Part shown: in pieces, positions 1 through 30,858 of the stretch
How the letters are laid out: the number at the start of each line of letters is the position of its first letter
Numbering within the stretch: position 1 is the stretch's first letter
Source: Antennarius striatus
Lineage: Eukaryota > Chordata > Actinopteri > Lophiiformes > Antennariidae
Direction: 5' to 3'
Length of the DNA: 64,000 nt
NCBI RefSeq assembly: GCF_040054535.1
Contig: NC_090784.1
Location: 19,504,001-19,568,000 of the forward strand
Position numbers and translations under genes: made by a program
The notes under the pieces: model-generated
Databases searched by the model: none
The model's input: only the letters and a program-made list of their open reading frames with translations
What the model was told of the DNA's origin: nothing

Positions 1-415
1 TCATTTATTGCAGTGCCCCGTTGAAAAAAAGAGGAAGCGGCTGCACGACCCGGAATCTTTGACTCACTGCCTTGACTCCAACAGAGCGAGAAATACGTAG
101 TTATTATGTTGCAGACGTAAACATGGTCGCTCTGGCTAACCCAGCCAGTGACCAGAAACAAGCTGGGTCAAAGGTAGGTAAGGTAAACCTTAAGCCAGGT
201 CATACTATCATGCCAGCAGCTGCCACAATGTGCAGTCTAAGTAGGAAATATATGATCAGCCATATTAAAGGCTCTTTGTTAAATGTGTCAGCAGGGAATT
301 TATCATCATAAACAGGAGTCTGCTATAAAAAGATTGGCAGTTAGCATAAAACACACACATACCATTTTTATAGTGAAAATTTAGTAAGTTAGAATGAGTT
401 GAAAGGAAATACTCA

Positions 416-19437
<19,022 letters not shown>

Positions 19438-19834
19438 TAAGACAATAGTATCCTCGGTTTTTGTTCTTTTGTTCCTTCAAACGAGCAAGTTCGGGCTCTT
19501 CCTCTCCGTCAGTCTCATTCCTCAGGCAGAATGGGGGGGGAGGGAGGGGGGAGTTCGCCGAGTCACTCCAGTTGTTCCCGATGTCCTGAAAAAACCGGGC
19601 AGGAAAACCACCCTGAGGTAGTCCAGACAGACAAAAAAAAAACAAAAAAAACAACAGACAGTAGCAGCTGGGTGCCGGTGACTCTAGCAGCCGCCGAGGG
19701 GGACTCAGATAAATCGGTGTCTGAAGGAATTTGGAGAAACGAAGCGCTGAGAGGAGAGGTGAAGAGGAGAGGTGAAGTTTCTCACTCTGCGACACAACAC
19801 AGCTGATGCTGCGCTCGTGCTGACTGTCTATCAC
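19438..19834 (-). promoter_or_regulatory. map7d1: map7d1 5' leader and promoter region
   Basis: This GC-richer stretch lies immediately upstream of the start codon at 19437, with an in-frame TGA about 60 bp before the ATG. It includes purine and pyrimidine runs (A8-C-A6 near 19631, CCTCTC tracts). No TATA box was identified and the transcription start cannot be placed. A 143-codon minus-strand frame through here uses a different phase and stops at the exon 1 donor, so I do not treat it as coding. Confidence 0.45.
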
Positions 19835-21773
19835 TGGCCTTCGGTGCGGACTGTACCACTACAGCAAGAGGGGTGTTCCACTGACACGGAACGCATTTCA
19901 TATTAAATTCTGACTAAAATTATTGAAAATGATATTAATATAAAAACATTTATATTACACGGTAGTGATTAGTCTATATTTGATGTAGATCAAATTTTAC
20001 ACTAATACTAATTACTTAATGTAAAATATTTGCACCCCTCCGTTCTTATTGGTTCCGCCACCTACGACATTCACACGGCTAGGACAGAGTTCACATTCAA
20101 TATAAACCTTTTATTTGTCAAAACCATTTGAAAAGAATGTCTCCTATATTTTCTTCAGTGTTTTGCAATAAACTGAGTTAGTTACCTAATTAAAATGCAC
20201 AATAAGTAAAAATTCCGGTCTTGTCAATATGGCAATTGAATAAATGCAATGAAATGGTATGTAAAAGAGATGTTGCAGGTCTTGCAACCTTGTTAAAAGC
20301 ATGTAACAATTTAAAAGAAAAACAAGGTTCAGATTGTTCGGCAATATTTTTTGGGGTTACTTTGGTACAGCCCTTGAGCACAATACCTCTCCTTTTTATT
20401 CAAACAAATGTAGAAACCAGTCTTGCAAAACATCTTTCGAGACACTTTAGTGGCAGCAAATACATTTAAACCAGAGAAGAAGAAGAATTTACTGATGAAT
20501 AGCCATCTCCAGCTTCATGAATGTTTACAATATGCTCTCAGATTAGACTTCAGTAAGTAAAGCTCATTGTCCACGACTGAAACTTGACCATATTGTCAAT
20601 CATCTGTTGGAGTGATTCATTTGTACATGCATGTTATTCACTGAAAAGAGAACACTAGTTTTTCCTGCCAGTCTTGTTTCTGTTTTGGATGATGGATGTT
20701 TGACATGTGGAACAAGTGGCTCCACCCGAGATAAAAGGTTTGCATGACATACTGCAAAAACAATCCCAAAAAAATGTCTTAGTTCTGCAGTGTCTTCTCA
20801 TCTACCACCTGTGGACCTCTCAAAGCATCTGCCAGGATGGGGGCAGGGCCAGGGGCCGACCGGCACGCTTGAGAGAGGGCACCCTGTCAAAAGAACCCCA
20901 GTGGGGCTCTTTTGTGCAGCTGTTGAATCGTGTTCTCCAAAACCCCCAAAAGCCACCTGTCACTGCAACTGGAAAGTGGGGGTTGTTGAAGATAGTGGGG
21001 GTGTGGGATGTGTTGTTAAGTGCAGAATTAATAGATTCACCAGACTTAGGAGGATATGAGTGAATAATCAATGTCTGTCTCCTAGTCTGCCTGTATTGGC
21101 TATACCCCTAGTTTATCCTTCGTGACTGAGAAATGATTTTGAAAGCGATCATATTCCTTCTAAGATCACTTTAATATTCATTCAAGAATTATCTGCAATT
21201 CAATCACAGATGAACATGCTGCTTCTAATTTACAGAAAAATGGAACGATTAAGAATTGAGATTCCACTCCTTTCAAGTCAAGGAAATTTAGAAGGTAGTC
21301 GAAACATTTTTGAGTGCTAATTAAAGATCAGTTGCTTTATAAATCAGCCATTATGTGCATACACTTCCTTTGCTCTTAGTTAACAAAAAAAAATATTGTG
21401 CCTTTTGTTAAAACACTTTCATGGTAAAAAGCAATCTTATTTACCAATATGTGTCATGAAAACAAAAAAACAAAAGAAACTGGAATATTTGTTAAAAAAA
21501 AAAATATTTGCAGCGAGGAGAGATTCTCTGAATTGCCTATGACTTTGAGTCATACTATAAATTCTTGTTATTTAGTCTTTTTTAAAATGTCTCTTTCTTC
21601 CTTCTCTTTGAGTCCAACTTCTGTTTGCAACCTGTGATGTTGTCTCACCTCTATGTGTGGTACACACGTGTGCAGTCGCACAAGGGAGATACAGGTACCC
21701 CCTCCTCTTCAATCCTCTCTTTGTTGTTTAAGAAAGGACTTACTTTTTGAAGCTGCAGCTGTACTTCCTGCAT

Positions 21774-21878
21774 AACACACACACACACACACACGCATGC
21801 ACGCACGCACGCATGCACGCACGCACACACACATACACACACACACACACACGCACACACACACACACACACACACAC
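21774..21878. repeat. (CA)n microsatellite with GCACGC/GCATGC interruptions
   Basis: This is a roughly 105-bp alternating purine-pyrimidine tract, mostly CA with interspersed GC and TG dinucleotides. It creates artefact frames rich in Cys/Val or Thr/His. Such tracts can adopt Z-DNA. Confidence 0.97.
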
Positions 21879-23120
21879 TTACTTGATTGCCACAAGCAAA
21901 CATGGCTTGAATTAAAAACTGTTGACAGCAAACACATAGATTAAATGAATGGGGAAAAAACATTCTGACTGTAAAGATGTGATTACATCAGGAAATTGAA
22001 AGACAACATAAGCTAAAAGCATAAAAGGAAACAGGAACAGGTAAAAGGAGTTCATTGCTTGTAACAGACCCAGTTAAACACCAATGGGAAAGAGCAGTTG
22101 ATCAGCACTTATCTAAGTAAAGATAATTGTCAAGATAATTGTCTATAATGTCATGTCTCCTTATCTTTGCACCTCTTTCAGTATTTTATTGAACAGCGAA
22201 CCAACGGGGAGACATGACGGGGAATCACAAAGCATACTTTTTTTTGATGATCACTTTATTGCAGCATCCAGACAGCATTTTTTCCCCGTGTGAATATACT
22301 CATCCAGTGTCTGTTATGGTGGAAGAAGTGATGATCATTCTTTTCTAAGTTTTAAATTATGAGAAAAGACACTCCAAACAAACTAATATGACTCATCACA
22401 TCATGCCACAACTACTAGCCACTCTGCATTCATCCTCAGGAATCTATAGAATGTGACAAATGTGACTGACAGTGCATTTATTTTGAACTAAATACTATAT
22501 GCTAATGTAATAAGAACAAGTAAAGCTGTTCATGGTGACTGATCATTTTACTTGCATCCTAGCATACTATAATTTGGTATCGTTAATAAACAAAACCTAG
22601 CAGAACATTAAATTGTGTCTAATGGTTAATGGGGATGGTATTTGGAGTAAACCAAGTTAACCAACCAATTTAAATTTTGACAAGGCTGATTAGCACAGAG
22701 TGAAGCTATAATTATGAATATAGCTATGGGATTGTATAACTTAATTGTTAGTGGAACTGACATTGCGGTTGTGCCTTATTTGATTAATGGCTGTGAAACA
22801 TTCCGTTCAATGGTGCAATGGTTGTGGCAACGAACATATACTATATATGCAGTGAAATGAAATAATTGTACTGAAGTATCTCAATCCTCAGAAAAACAAA
22901 TTCTGTACAGCTTAGGGATACTGTCATGTCTAATGTTACGGCAGTTTTATATATTCATACCATGATAGATTCAGCAGTGAAGGCCATTGCAGACTGTACC
23001 CATTCAAACATGGGTATACACACAAAATGTTCTGATCCCAAAGAAGTAAGCAAAAATCCCACTATTAATCACTGTGAGCTACATGCAGACACTATTCTCA
23101 GAATGTTCAAAAAGTATTCT

Positions 23121-23188
23121 TGCACCTCTCTGTGAAGAGGTGCAAAAAAGTGATGGTGCAAAAATGAAAGCATTTTTGCACCATCACT
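23121..23188. repeat. Two adjacent perfect hairpins
   Basis: The first is TGCACCTCT (23121-23129) pairing with AGAGGTGCA (23136-23144) across a 6-nt loop. The second is an 18-nt arm at 23149-23166 (AGTGATGGTG...) pairing perfectly with 23171-23188 across the 4-nt loop AAAG. They lie in intergenic DNA with no gene nearby. The stems are perfect and the loops very short. Confidence 0.9.
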
Positions 23189-25495
23189 ATTGCAAAAGAA
23201 ATAGGAATGTGGTCACAATTAGCACCACCAGTCATTCTAGGGGTTACAACTTGTGAATAGCAAGGGTAACCCTCATCCTGATGAAGCAACAATAGCAGGA
23301 ATGTCTAGAATGTCCTCAGAGAATATGGACTGAGTCTGTATTATAGACTACTGAGAAGACTATATGTGCCTTGTGCAAATGGCATTTGGTATGAGGCTCA
23401 TTAATTATGATGGATGTAGCGCTAAAACATGATAAATAATACTTGGTTACACAAGTGCTAACTATTCAAGTTGTGGCATTTAGCAATGTCAGTGTTGCAC
23501 ATAACATCCAAATGGTGTCACTGTTACCAGCATTTAAACTGAATAACGCATCTCTTTTGCAGTTAACCACACCACCGCCTCAGTTCAGTTGGGTCGAAGG
23601 TCACCTGCACCTGTAGGGGGTCTGAAGAATTCAGATAAATTACAGCCATGTTTTCTTTTGTTTCCTAGGGTGTGATTTAATCAGACACTACATCACATGT
23701 CACACTGGCAAAATATGTGTGCATGCATAGAAAGAGAAGTGGGAGAGGCAGGGTGTGGGAGAGTTCCCTGTTGCTTTGTGTTTCTCTCTAGGGTGCTGGG
23801 AAAAAGAGCACTGTTTGGTCAGAATCTTCTGTATTTGTGTCTCATTGTGGGCCAGAGTCTCAATGTATCGTAAATTTAATGTCCAACTTACTCGATGCAC
23901 TTGACCCATCCCTAATGTGGGTCAAGTTCCAAAAATATAAGATCCTAAAACACTGACCTACATATGTGCCATCAATGGAGTCCTACTTCTATAAATGACA
24001 AACCCTCCAAAACAAATAATCACTGATATTCACCAAATTAAGACACTGTGAAGTATAATCTGTACTTATTTTTGAGAAACCGCATCTGCAAGTGTAGTTA
24101 AAACAATAAATAACCAACAGATTTTCCTTCATATAATCATACTTTTGAATTAAATTAACCTTGAATGGTGTTCTATTTTGCCTCCAACACAGATGGTAGG
24201 AAATCCCACCACTGCTCATGAAACCAGCTTGTAATGATCTTCCTTTCTTCACAACAGGTGACATTACCAGGGGGTCATTCTGCCATTCTCTGAAAGTGGA
24301 ATGAGATTCCAGTGCAGTATGTCTCCAACAGCAGAGCGCCTGGCAGAGACCATGACGTAATGGCCAATGGAAACGTGCTATCAGTTAGAAGCAGGGCCAA
24401 AACACGTGGAGTTGGCTCCTCTCTCCACTCACCCCTGGGGCCCCTCTCTATTCTCCTTTTCACCGTCTCGCTCTCTCTCACCCCAATCCCCTCCCCACCC
24501 TACCCCACCACCACCTTTCTGCTCCACTGCTCACTCTCTGTGTATGAGTGCATGAATCGCTCCATTTCACCATACTGCACTGCCAGCCCACTACCAATCC
24601 CACAACTGCTTCAATAATAGAAAATCCTCCCTCCCCTGTGCTTTCATTTCCATGACAACCACCGTGAGGAGAGAGAGAGAGAGAGGAAGAGATGAAGGAA
24701 AATAGCAGAGACAAGAAAAAATGTGAATGAGAGGCTGGGAGCACCATCCATTGACCTTTAGCTTTCTTAGTGAGGAGGGAAACTTTAGGTAAAACAGCCA
24801 GAGTTTCCATGAGGTTAAACTGGTTCGTGAAGAGAGTACCAGAAGCAGTCCTGCTCAGACGCCTCTTGAGCAATCCATTTAACTGAAGTGTGTGTTGTGC
24901 TGTTCAAAAGAGAATTTAGCAAGTGTGTTTCAGGAAAATAATGGAGAAAGAGTGAATGAAAGCAGAAATACAAGACAACAACTTTAGCTGCTGAGGCTGT
25001 GCTAATAGAGCTTAATGCTGTGGTCAGTGTGTTAACATGCTTATGTTGACAATGCAGGGTTCAACGTCTTCATTGCACAATTACATGTTAACAAAGTACT
25101 GAGGAAGTTGCGTAGAAGCTCATTAGATTTTATGGGTATAATAAATGGATTAACATCCACCCATTACTTGTGCTTCTTCAAACAAGAAAACAGAATGTGA
25201 AATAAAAACAGTAAATGCATATATTTGTTTTATTAGAAATTACAAGATTTTATACATTATCCTTTAAATTACACTGTATTTTCGAATTAAAGACATTAGT
25301 GCCAATTTAAAAAAAAAATCTTTTGTTGCCTTTGAAAAAATAATTACTCATAAAAGGCCAAAGGGTCACTCCTCTGTAAAAGAAATCATTGATCCACTAT
25401 CATATGGATGGTTGGCCTTCAGGGTGTCACAAAAGAAATAGATAAACAAAGGGTGAAAGGTCTTGAGGTCAAGCCTCAGGGAAGCTACCCCCCCC

Positions 25496-25524
25496 ACACA
25501 CACACACACACATACACACGCACG
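25496..25524. repeat. Short CA microsatellite
   Basis: A CACACA run after a C7 stretch, interrupted by TA and GC. Simple sequence, no gene content. Confidence 0.85.
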
Positions 25525-27434
25525 ATTAGTTGTTTTAATTCAACTCCCTGGATTATAGCTAGGATTAAATCTATATGTCTCGGAATACCAGCACCCGAAT
25601 ACCAGTGCCCTGTTACAACCACCGCAGCTTTCATCACTAGCGTAAGTGTTTTGTCTGGTCCGCTCTTTAAGCTTCTGTTAGGCTTGTAGTATATTTAGAT
25701 ATAGCAAGTATATATATAGCAAATATACCATTATGTTCCTAAATTAACCAGAGTGGGGCAGAAAAGACAGCATCATGTTGTTGACCTGCGGTTAATTCCT
25801 TCTAAAATGATACCTTTCACTGAGGGCTGTGGAAATTAAATACAGTACATGTCTATCAGTGGAAATACAAATGCATGAATGGAAATCACAGTATGTACAT
25901 AAACACAAGATTTTGCGATAAGAACACACATATGAAATAGAGAAGTGTCATCACTGCTCAGGAAGGTGCTCATATTCTGGTGTCATTTTATTGTGTTAGT
26001 CTATTGCCTTTTAATAAAAAAAAATCAGTGGAGAGGAAAGGAAATAATGATGCAGAGCTGACCTGAAAAGTTTGTGCATGTGGTAAATTTATGCACACAC
26101 CTACAGGCATGTTTGCTTGTGGGTGCACACGTTATAGAACCCAGTAACAGCTTGTTAGTGAGCAATGTGGTTAAAAAAAAAAGTGATGAATTGGTATTTA
26201 ACAAGCTTTTGAAATGGTGGTAGATTCAACACCAGTGACGTAACTCTTCAGAGCAGAAACTATGTAAATGTGATTCATGTTGCAGCTGCACTGATATAAT
26301 TTTCTTTTCCTGCAGGATGCGGTCAAATGAGGCTTTTAACATGCATGCTGGTACGTGTTGAGTCCAGGATGGCCCATGGGGAGATCCTAGAAAGGATGAG
26401 GGGTGAGTTCTCTAATCCCTCAGGTTGTGGGCCTCCCAGTGTGATGTCCTCAATCCCCCAAGACCCTGCTAAAACCCCCTTACCGCAGTCATTTATTTCA
26501 TATCAGTGGCTTATCTAGAACTCCAGACAAAACAGGGGGAAAAAAAGCAGTACGATTGGGATTTCCTTATCCTCCCCGGATTTCTCTGACATGTTCTAAA
26601 ACTAGAGGAATGTAAATATTGCATTCTCCTAACCCACAATCCTGTTTTTTTGTATCACAAGGCTTATTTCTACTAATGTGCACAAAGGAGGATACACTTA
26701 AAATAAATTATCTGAAATAGAAAATACAAACTAATGAAAATGTGTACAAAATAAATCTTGTGGTGGTATCGACAGTGCTGTCCAGTGTAATTTTTCTTTA
26801 TTTTGGAGTAAGAATTAACTTTTGTTGAGTGTGGTCTGTAGCTTATTTTAGGCTGAGGAGCACCAGATATATGATAAATGTTTAAATTTTCTGCAAACAT
26901 GGGACATTTTGTCACTGATGTTCATGTAAAGGAGCATAACCTTTGAAATTATTGTTCCAACAGGTTCTTTAAATCAAAGCCATGAACAAGTCATTGCAAA
27001 CAAATGGAATCACATGCCTGGTGTACCATAGGAACAACACACAGACATGCAGTTGCTGTTACTATGGAGATAAACATTGTGAAAACAGACATGGAACACA
27101 TGTGGAATTTTAAGACTGCCGTTTCATCACTTATGCCAGCCTATGTCACTCCTCTACGAAAAGGTTCTTCATGGCCATGAACACATGAACGCATAAAGAT
27201 AAGACAGACTGGTTTTTTGGAGTTTTTTTTAATCTCGTGAGTTTCAACAAGATACGATGCAAAAAAGAATACAAAAATAATACCATGTTTTTCCCCAGAA
27301 TGCTGAAACCTTTCTTGTAAATAGAGTAAGCTCTTAAAGCAGCATTATACAAATAAAAAAATATTAAAATTATTTTGCCTATGACCTTTCATCACAAGCA
27401 TCATTCCTACCCTGTTTCTCAAATGTCTTCCTGC

Positions 27435-27440
27435 TTTATT
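27435..27440 (-). terminator. map3k6: Candidate poly(A) signal of map3k6
   Basis: This is the first canonical AATAAA (TTTATT on the plus strand) downstream of the map3k6 stop at 27996, about 555 bp away. A variant ATTAAA lies nearer, at about 27648, and could be used instead. Transcript data are needed to choose. Confidence 0.3.
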
Positions 27441-27995
27441 TCACTTCAATGGACTTCCCATAAAACATGTATGGTGATAATGTGCATTACAAGTCGCACC
27501 ACATATTATGTCTCTTCATCTCGTAGAAGCTAAAAGAAGAAGGTAGCTTGGAAAAAAGATTGATAAGGATATTGATGGAGGCACCGGTGAGCAATTTGTA
27601 TTCTGAAGATGCTGAGATGCTGCAATATAAATTCTTGCATCGTTTTTCTTTAATAGCTCAAGTCCTGCTAACGGTAAAACAGCATCAGCACGGAACATTC
27701 AAAAGCACTAACATTGTTTGCTTGAGGGAAAATCGATAATTTCCATTTTTGATGGGGGCTTCAATGTTCCACTTGCCAAGATCCAAGTTGTTTGCAACTT
27801 GTAAGAAAAAACAAAAAACAACTGCAAGAAGTGGTCGTCATCCTTAAAAAAATACTGTCACAGTTGGTCATCAAAATCTAATTTGCTTCAGATATTTTCT
27901 CCATTTCTTTGCTTTGTAAGAATCACCAGGACCAGCCTGTTAATGAATCTGTGAATCTGATAAATCTGTCTCTTGTTGCACAACATCAGGAGCCG

Positions 27996-30818
27996 TTAAA
28001 GAGGAGTATCCTCGCTGTCCTCATTGTGTGTGCTGAGCCTTTCCTTCCTGCGAGATGTGATGGCTGCCCAGATCCGACACAGCATGCCACCTCTGAAACA
28101 ACGGGTTTGTACAGATTCTTACATGATTACAAACTGGATACGTCAAAAAACTGCCGTTTTGATGAAATGCAAGCTAACGAGGTAGACCGCCTCTTTTCTG
28201 TATCACCATCTCCGAGGGGGATTTCTCTGTATGTATCTGTATGGACAGATGTTGAAAAGGGTGAAGCGTGAAGATAGCTCACCTTAGTCCACAGTACATC
28301 AAGTCATCTCTGGAGGCCATGTAGAGGAGACAGTCCAAGGTGAACTGATGAGACACCAACTAGAAAACAGGAGGACACAGGTGTGGATTCACGCGGGATA
28401 GATAAGTGCTACACCTAACCTAAGACTTTCAGTTTACCTTATCAACAGTGTCCTCGTCCACAGGGATGGTCTTGAGCCACTGCGCCAAAGCCTTGGCTTC
28501 TGGATTAGAGTTTGTCTGACAGGCCAATCCACCATCTATAATGGTCAGAGATTAAAAATATTCAAGCAGTCTTGTGCGTTACACACATGCTCTATCTCGT
28601 GGTGTTGATGTCACACACAATTAAAAAAAAAAAGAAGCTTAGCGTGTCTCTGCAGGCCAACGGTATAATCATTATCCAAATAAAAGTCAAGTTAGAGCAC
28701 ATGAGCAGATGATATGATTGCCCACGCCTCCAATGCAAACCAGTCAGACAGAAATCCGGTGCCTGAAGCTGAGGCGTGGTAGGAACCCACTGCTCAAAGT
28801 GTGAGGAAACAGTAATGAGAATCTCAACCTCATGCTGCACTGGTCCCTTAATGCAATACTGGTCATGCTGCAGCTTGTGTGATTAATTACCAGCCTACTT
28901 GTTAAACTCTGTTAAATGGTGCCACACGTTATTGGCTAACAACACGTTATTATCAAACAAAAATATTACTTATCAACCAGTGAATATTCCAGAATATACA
29001 AATATTCTTCAATATTTGTGTAACGATCTTGGAACATCATGTGGGACAAAATATCGCAACCACTGGCAGAAAAACTTTTGTTTTAGAAGACTTGAACTCA
29101 CTTTTGATTCAAAATATGGGATACTGAGTGGATAAATTAAAAAAAACAACCTTTTTTTCCATATAAAGTTCCACATTTTTATCTCCCTAGCCACCATTCC
29201 TTAGGAAACCACAGTGTATGTTACATACAATCGATGCCAACTCAATGTGGCTGACTTGAAAATTAATTTTAAACATCCTCTTGCTGTATTTGATACTTTC
29301 TTTAACAATTCATCTCAAATTTATCTGAAATGACAGCAGCTTGTCTTGATGAGGTTATACTGTTTTTATGCACATGCACATTTCAAATTGCTGGGTTGAA
29401 AAAAAAGTACCATCAGCGGCTGCTGATTTCCTCAGTGCATCTATCTGCTGTTGTTTCCTCTGGACACAGTTCCTCAGCAGCTCCTGATACTCTTTCTCTT
29501 TCTCATTCAGCTGACTCAGCAGTCTGAAATGCAAACTCAGTCCATGACTCATCAGGAAATATCAAACATAAATTGAAGCGTGATAAATGAAACACTGAAT
29601 CCTACACTCTGGTCTCAAGGCGTAGGTCTCTCAGTTTGTCACTGAGGGGACAGCTGGTGTTGAAGAAGAGGTCTACGGGGTAGTTGGGGCCGGTTGCAGG
29701 AGGCATTTCCTGTGCGGTTGTTGTCAGCCTGTCTGCTGGAGGCACCTGCTGGTCGGGGACAGGAGTGTCTGGGCTGATGGGATCCTCAGGAATGCTGTCT
29801 TCCATCTCAAAGGAGGACTGCAGCTGGAGCTTTAGCTCTAAGAGGCAGAAATGAGCGCAGTGGTATCGATGAGAGAATGAATACACAACAGGAATCACCG
29901 CACATTCTTCTCATAGATTTAATCTGAACTGTTGAACTTGATGAAGATGAGGTTCTACCTGGTAGAAGCACTGTGATGGCGTCCTGGACCGCCTGTCTCA
30001 GCAGATTGTCCAGAGCAAACATCCAGTGAGGCTTCACCTGCTGCTGCCTCAAAACCTTCTTCACCTGCGTACAGCGTAGATTTTATCATGATAGTGTAGA
30101 AAAAAAATTCCCAGCAAGCTCTTGACAAGCAGAAGTGTTGTCATTGTGCTCTGAGGTAACTTACTGCATCTTGGAAGCTGAACAGCACCACCTGCAGGTT
30201 GTTCAGAGATACTGAAGTGGAAAGAAGTTTGGCCCGAAGTTCCAGTAGGCCACTGGTCAGCTGCTTCCTGTCTGGGGAGCGGATGTTGTCTCGCAAGCAG
30301 CTAATGAGCTCAGTGATGTGGTCTGCGGTCAGTGATGATCCGTCAGCAGGCTTTTAAAAGAAAGCAAAGGATCCAGTAATTCCATTGTTCCTGCTTAGAC
30401 TTACTGATCTCATATTAGGCTTCTTCATTTGGAATGAAAAACAAATAATTTTCCAAGTTAAGAGGGGAAAGATTCAACATGTTTAGCTGTAAAACTATGT
30501 AAAATTATAACCATTTATATAAATTCTCCAATCCCTTTTGTTTCAATGGGTTATTCTTTACACAAACTCCAGACAAAAGTGTGCATGTGCATTCATCAGG
30601 ATAAAAAATGATATACTTATTTATATAGACGGTATATTGTCCTTTTTAACACATTAACTGCCAAAGACGCCATATGGCGTCTTTTCGTTCAGTGATGTAA
30701 CACATGGCTGGCAGCCAAAACCACAATAACATACACAAATTCATCTTTGGTGAGCCAAAGATGATTTCCACCCCGGTGGACAATAAAGATTTATTATTAT
30801 TATTATTATTATTATTTC

Positions 30819-30858
<40 letters not shown>

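Larger units (their letters stand above)
19835..27995. other. Intergenic: map7d1 promoter side to map3k6 3' end
   Basis: No gene is recognised on either strand. The AT-rich DNA contains a (CA)n array at 21774-21878, a short CA run at 25496-25524, a GA-rich patch near 24670, a pair of perfect hairpins at 23121-23188, and the presumed 3' UTR of map3k6 at its right end. The longest open frames (for example 20707-21063 and 24478-24873) have no splice support or recognisable domains. Confidence 0.6.

Noticed and set aside
20707..21063. 118-codon plus-strand frame as a gene
   Set aside because: No recognisable domain, no splice partners, and overlapping frames of similar length on both strands; probably chance in a GC-richer patch.
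21651..21963. Several Cys/Val-rich or Thr/His-rich open frames on both strands
   Set aside because: They are translations of the (CA)n microsatellite.
23149..23188. Perfect hairpin as a microRNA precursor
   Set aside because: An 18-bp stem with a 4-nt loop is shorter than Drosha/Dicer substrates, and no extended basal stem is visible.
24478..24873. 131-codon minus-strand frame
   Set aside because: Composition follows GA- and CT-rich simple sequence; no domain recognised.
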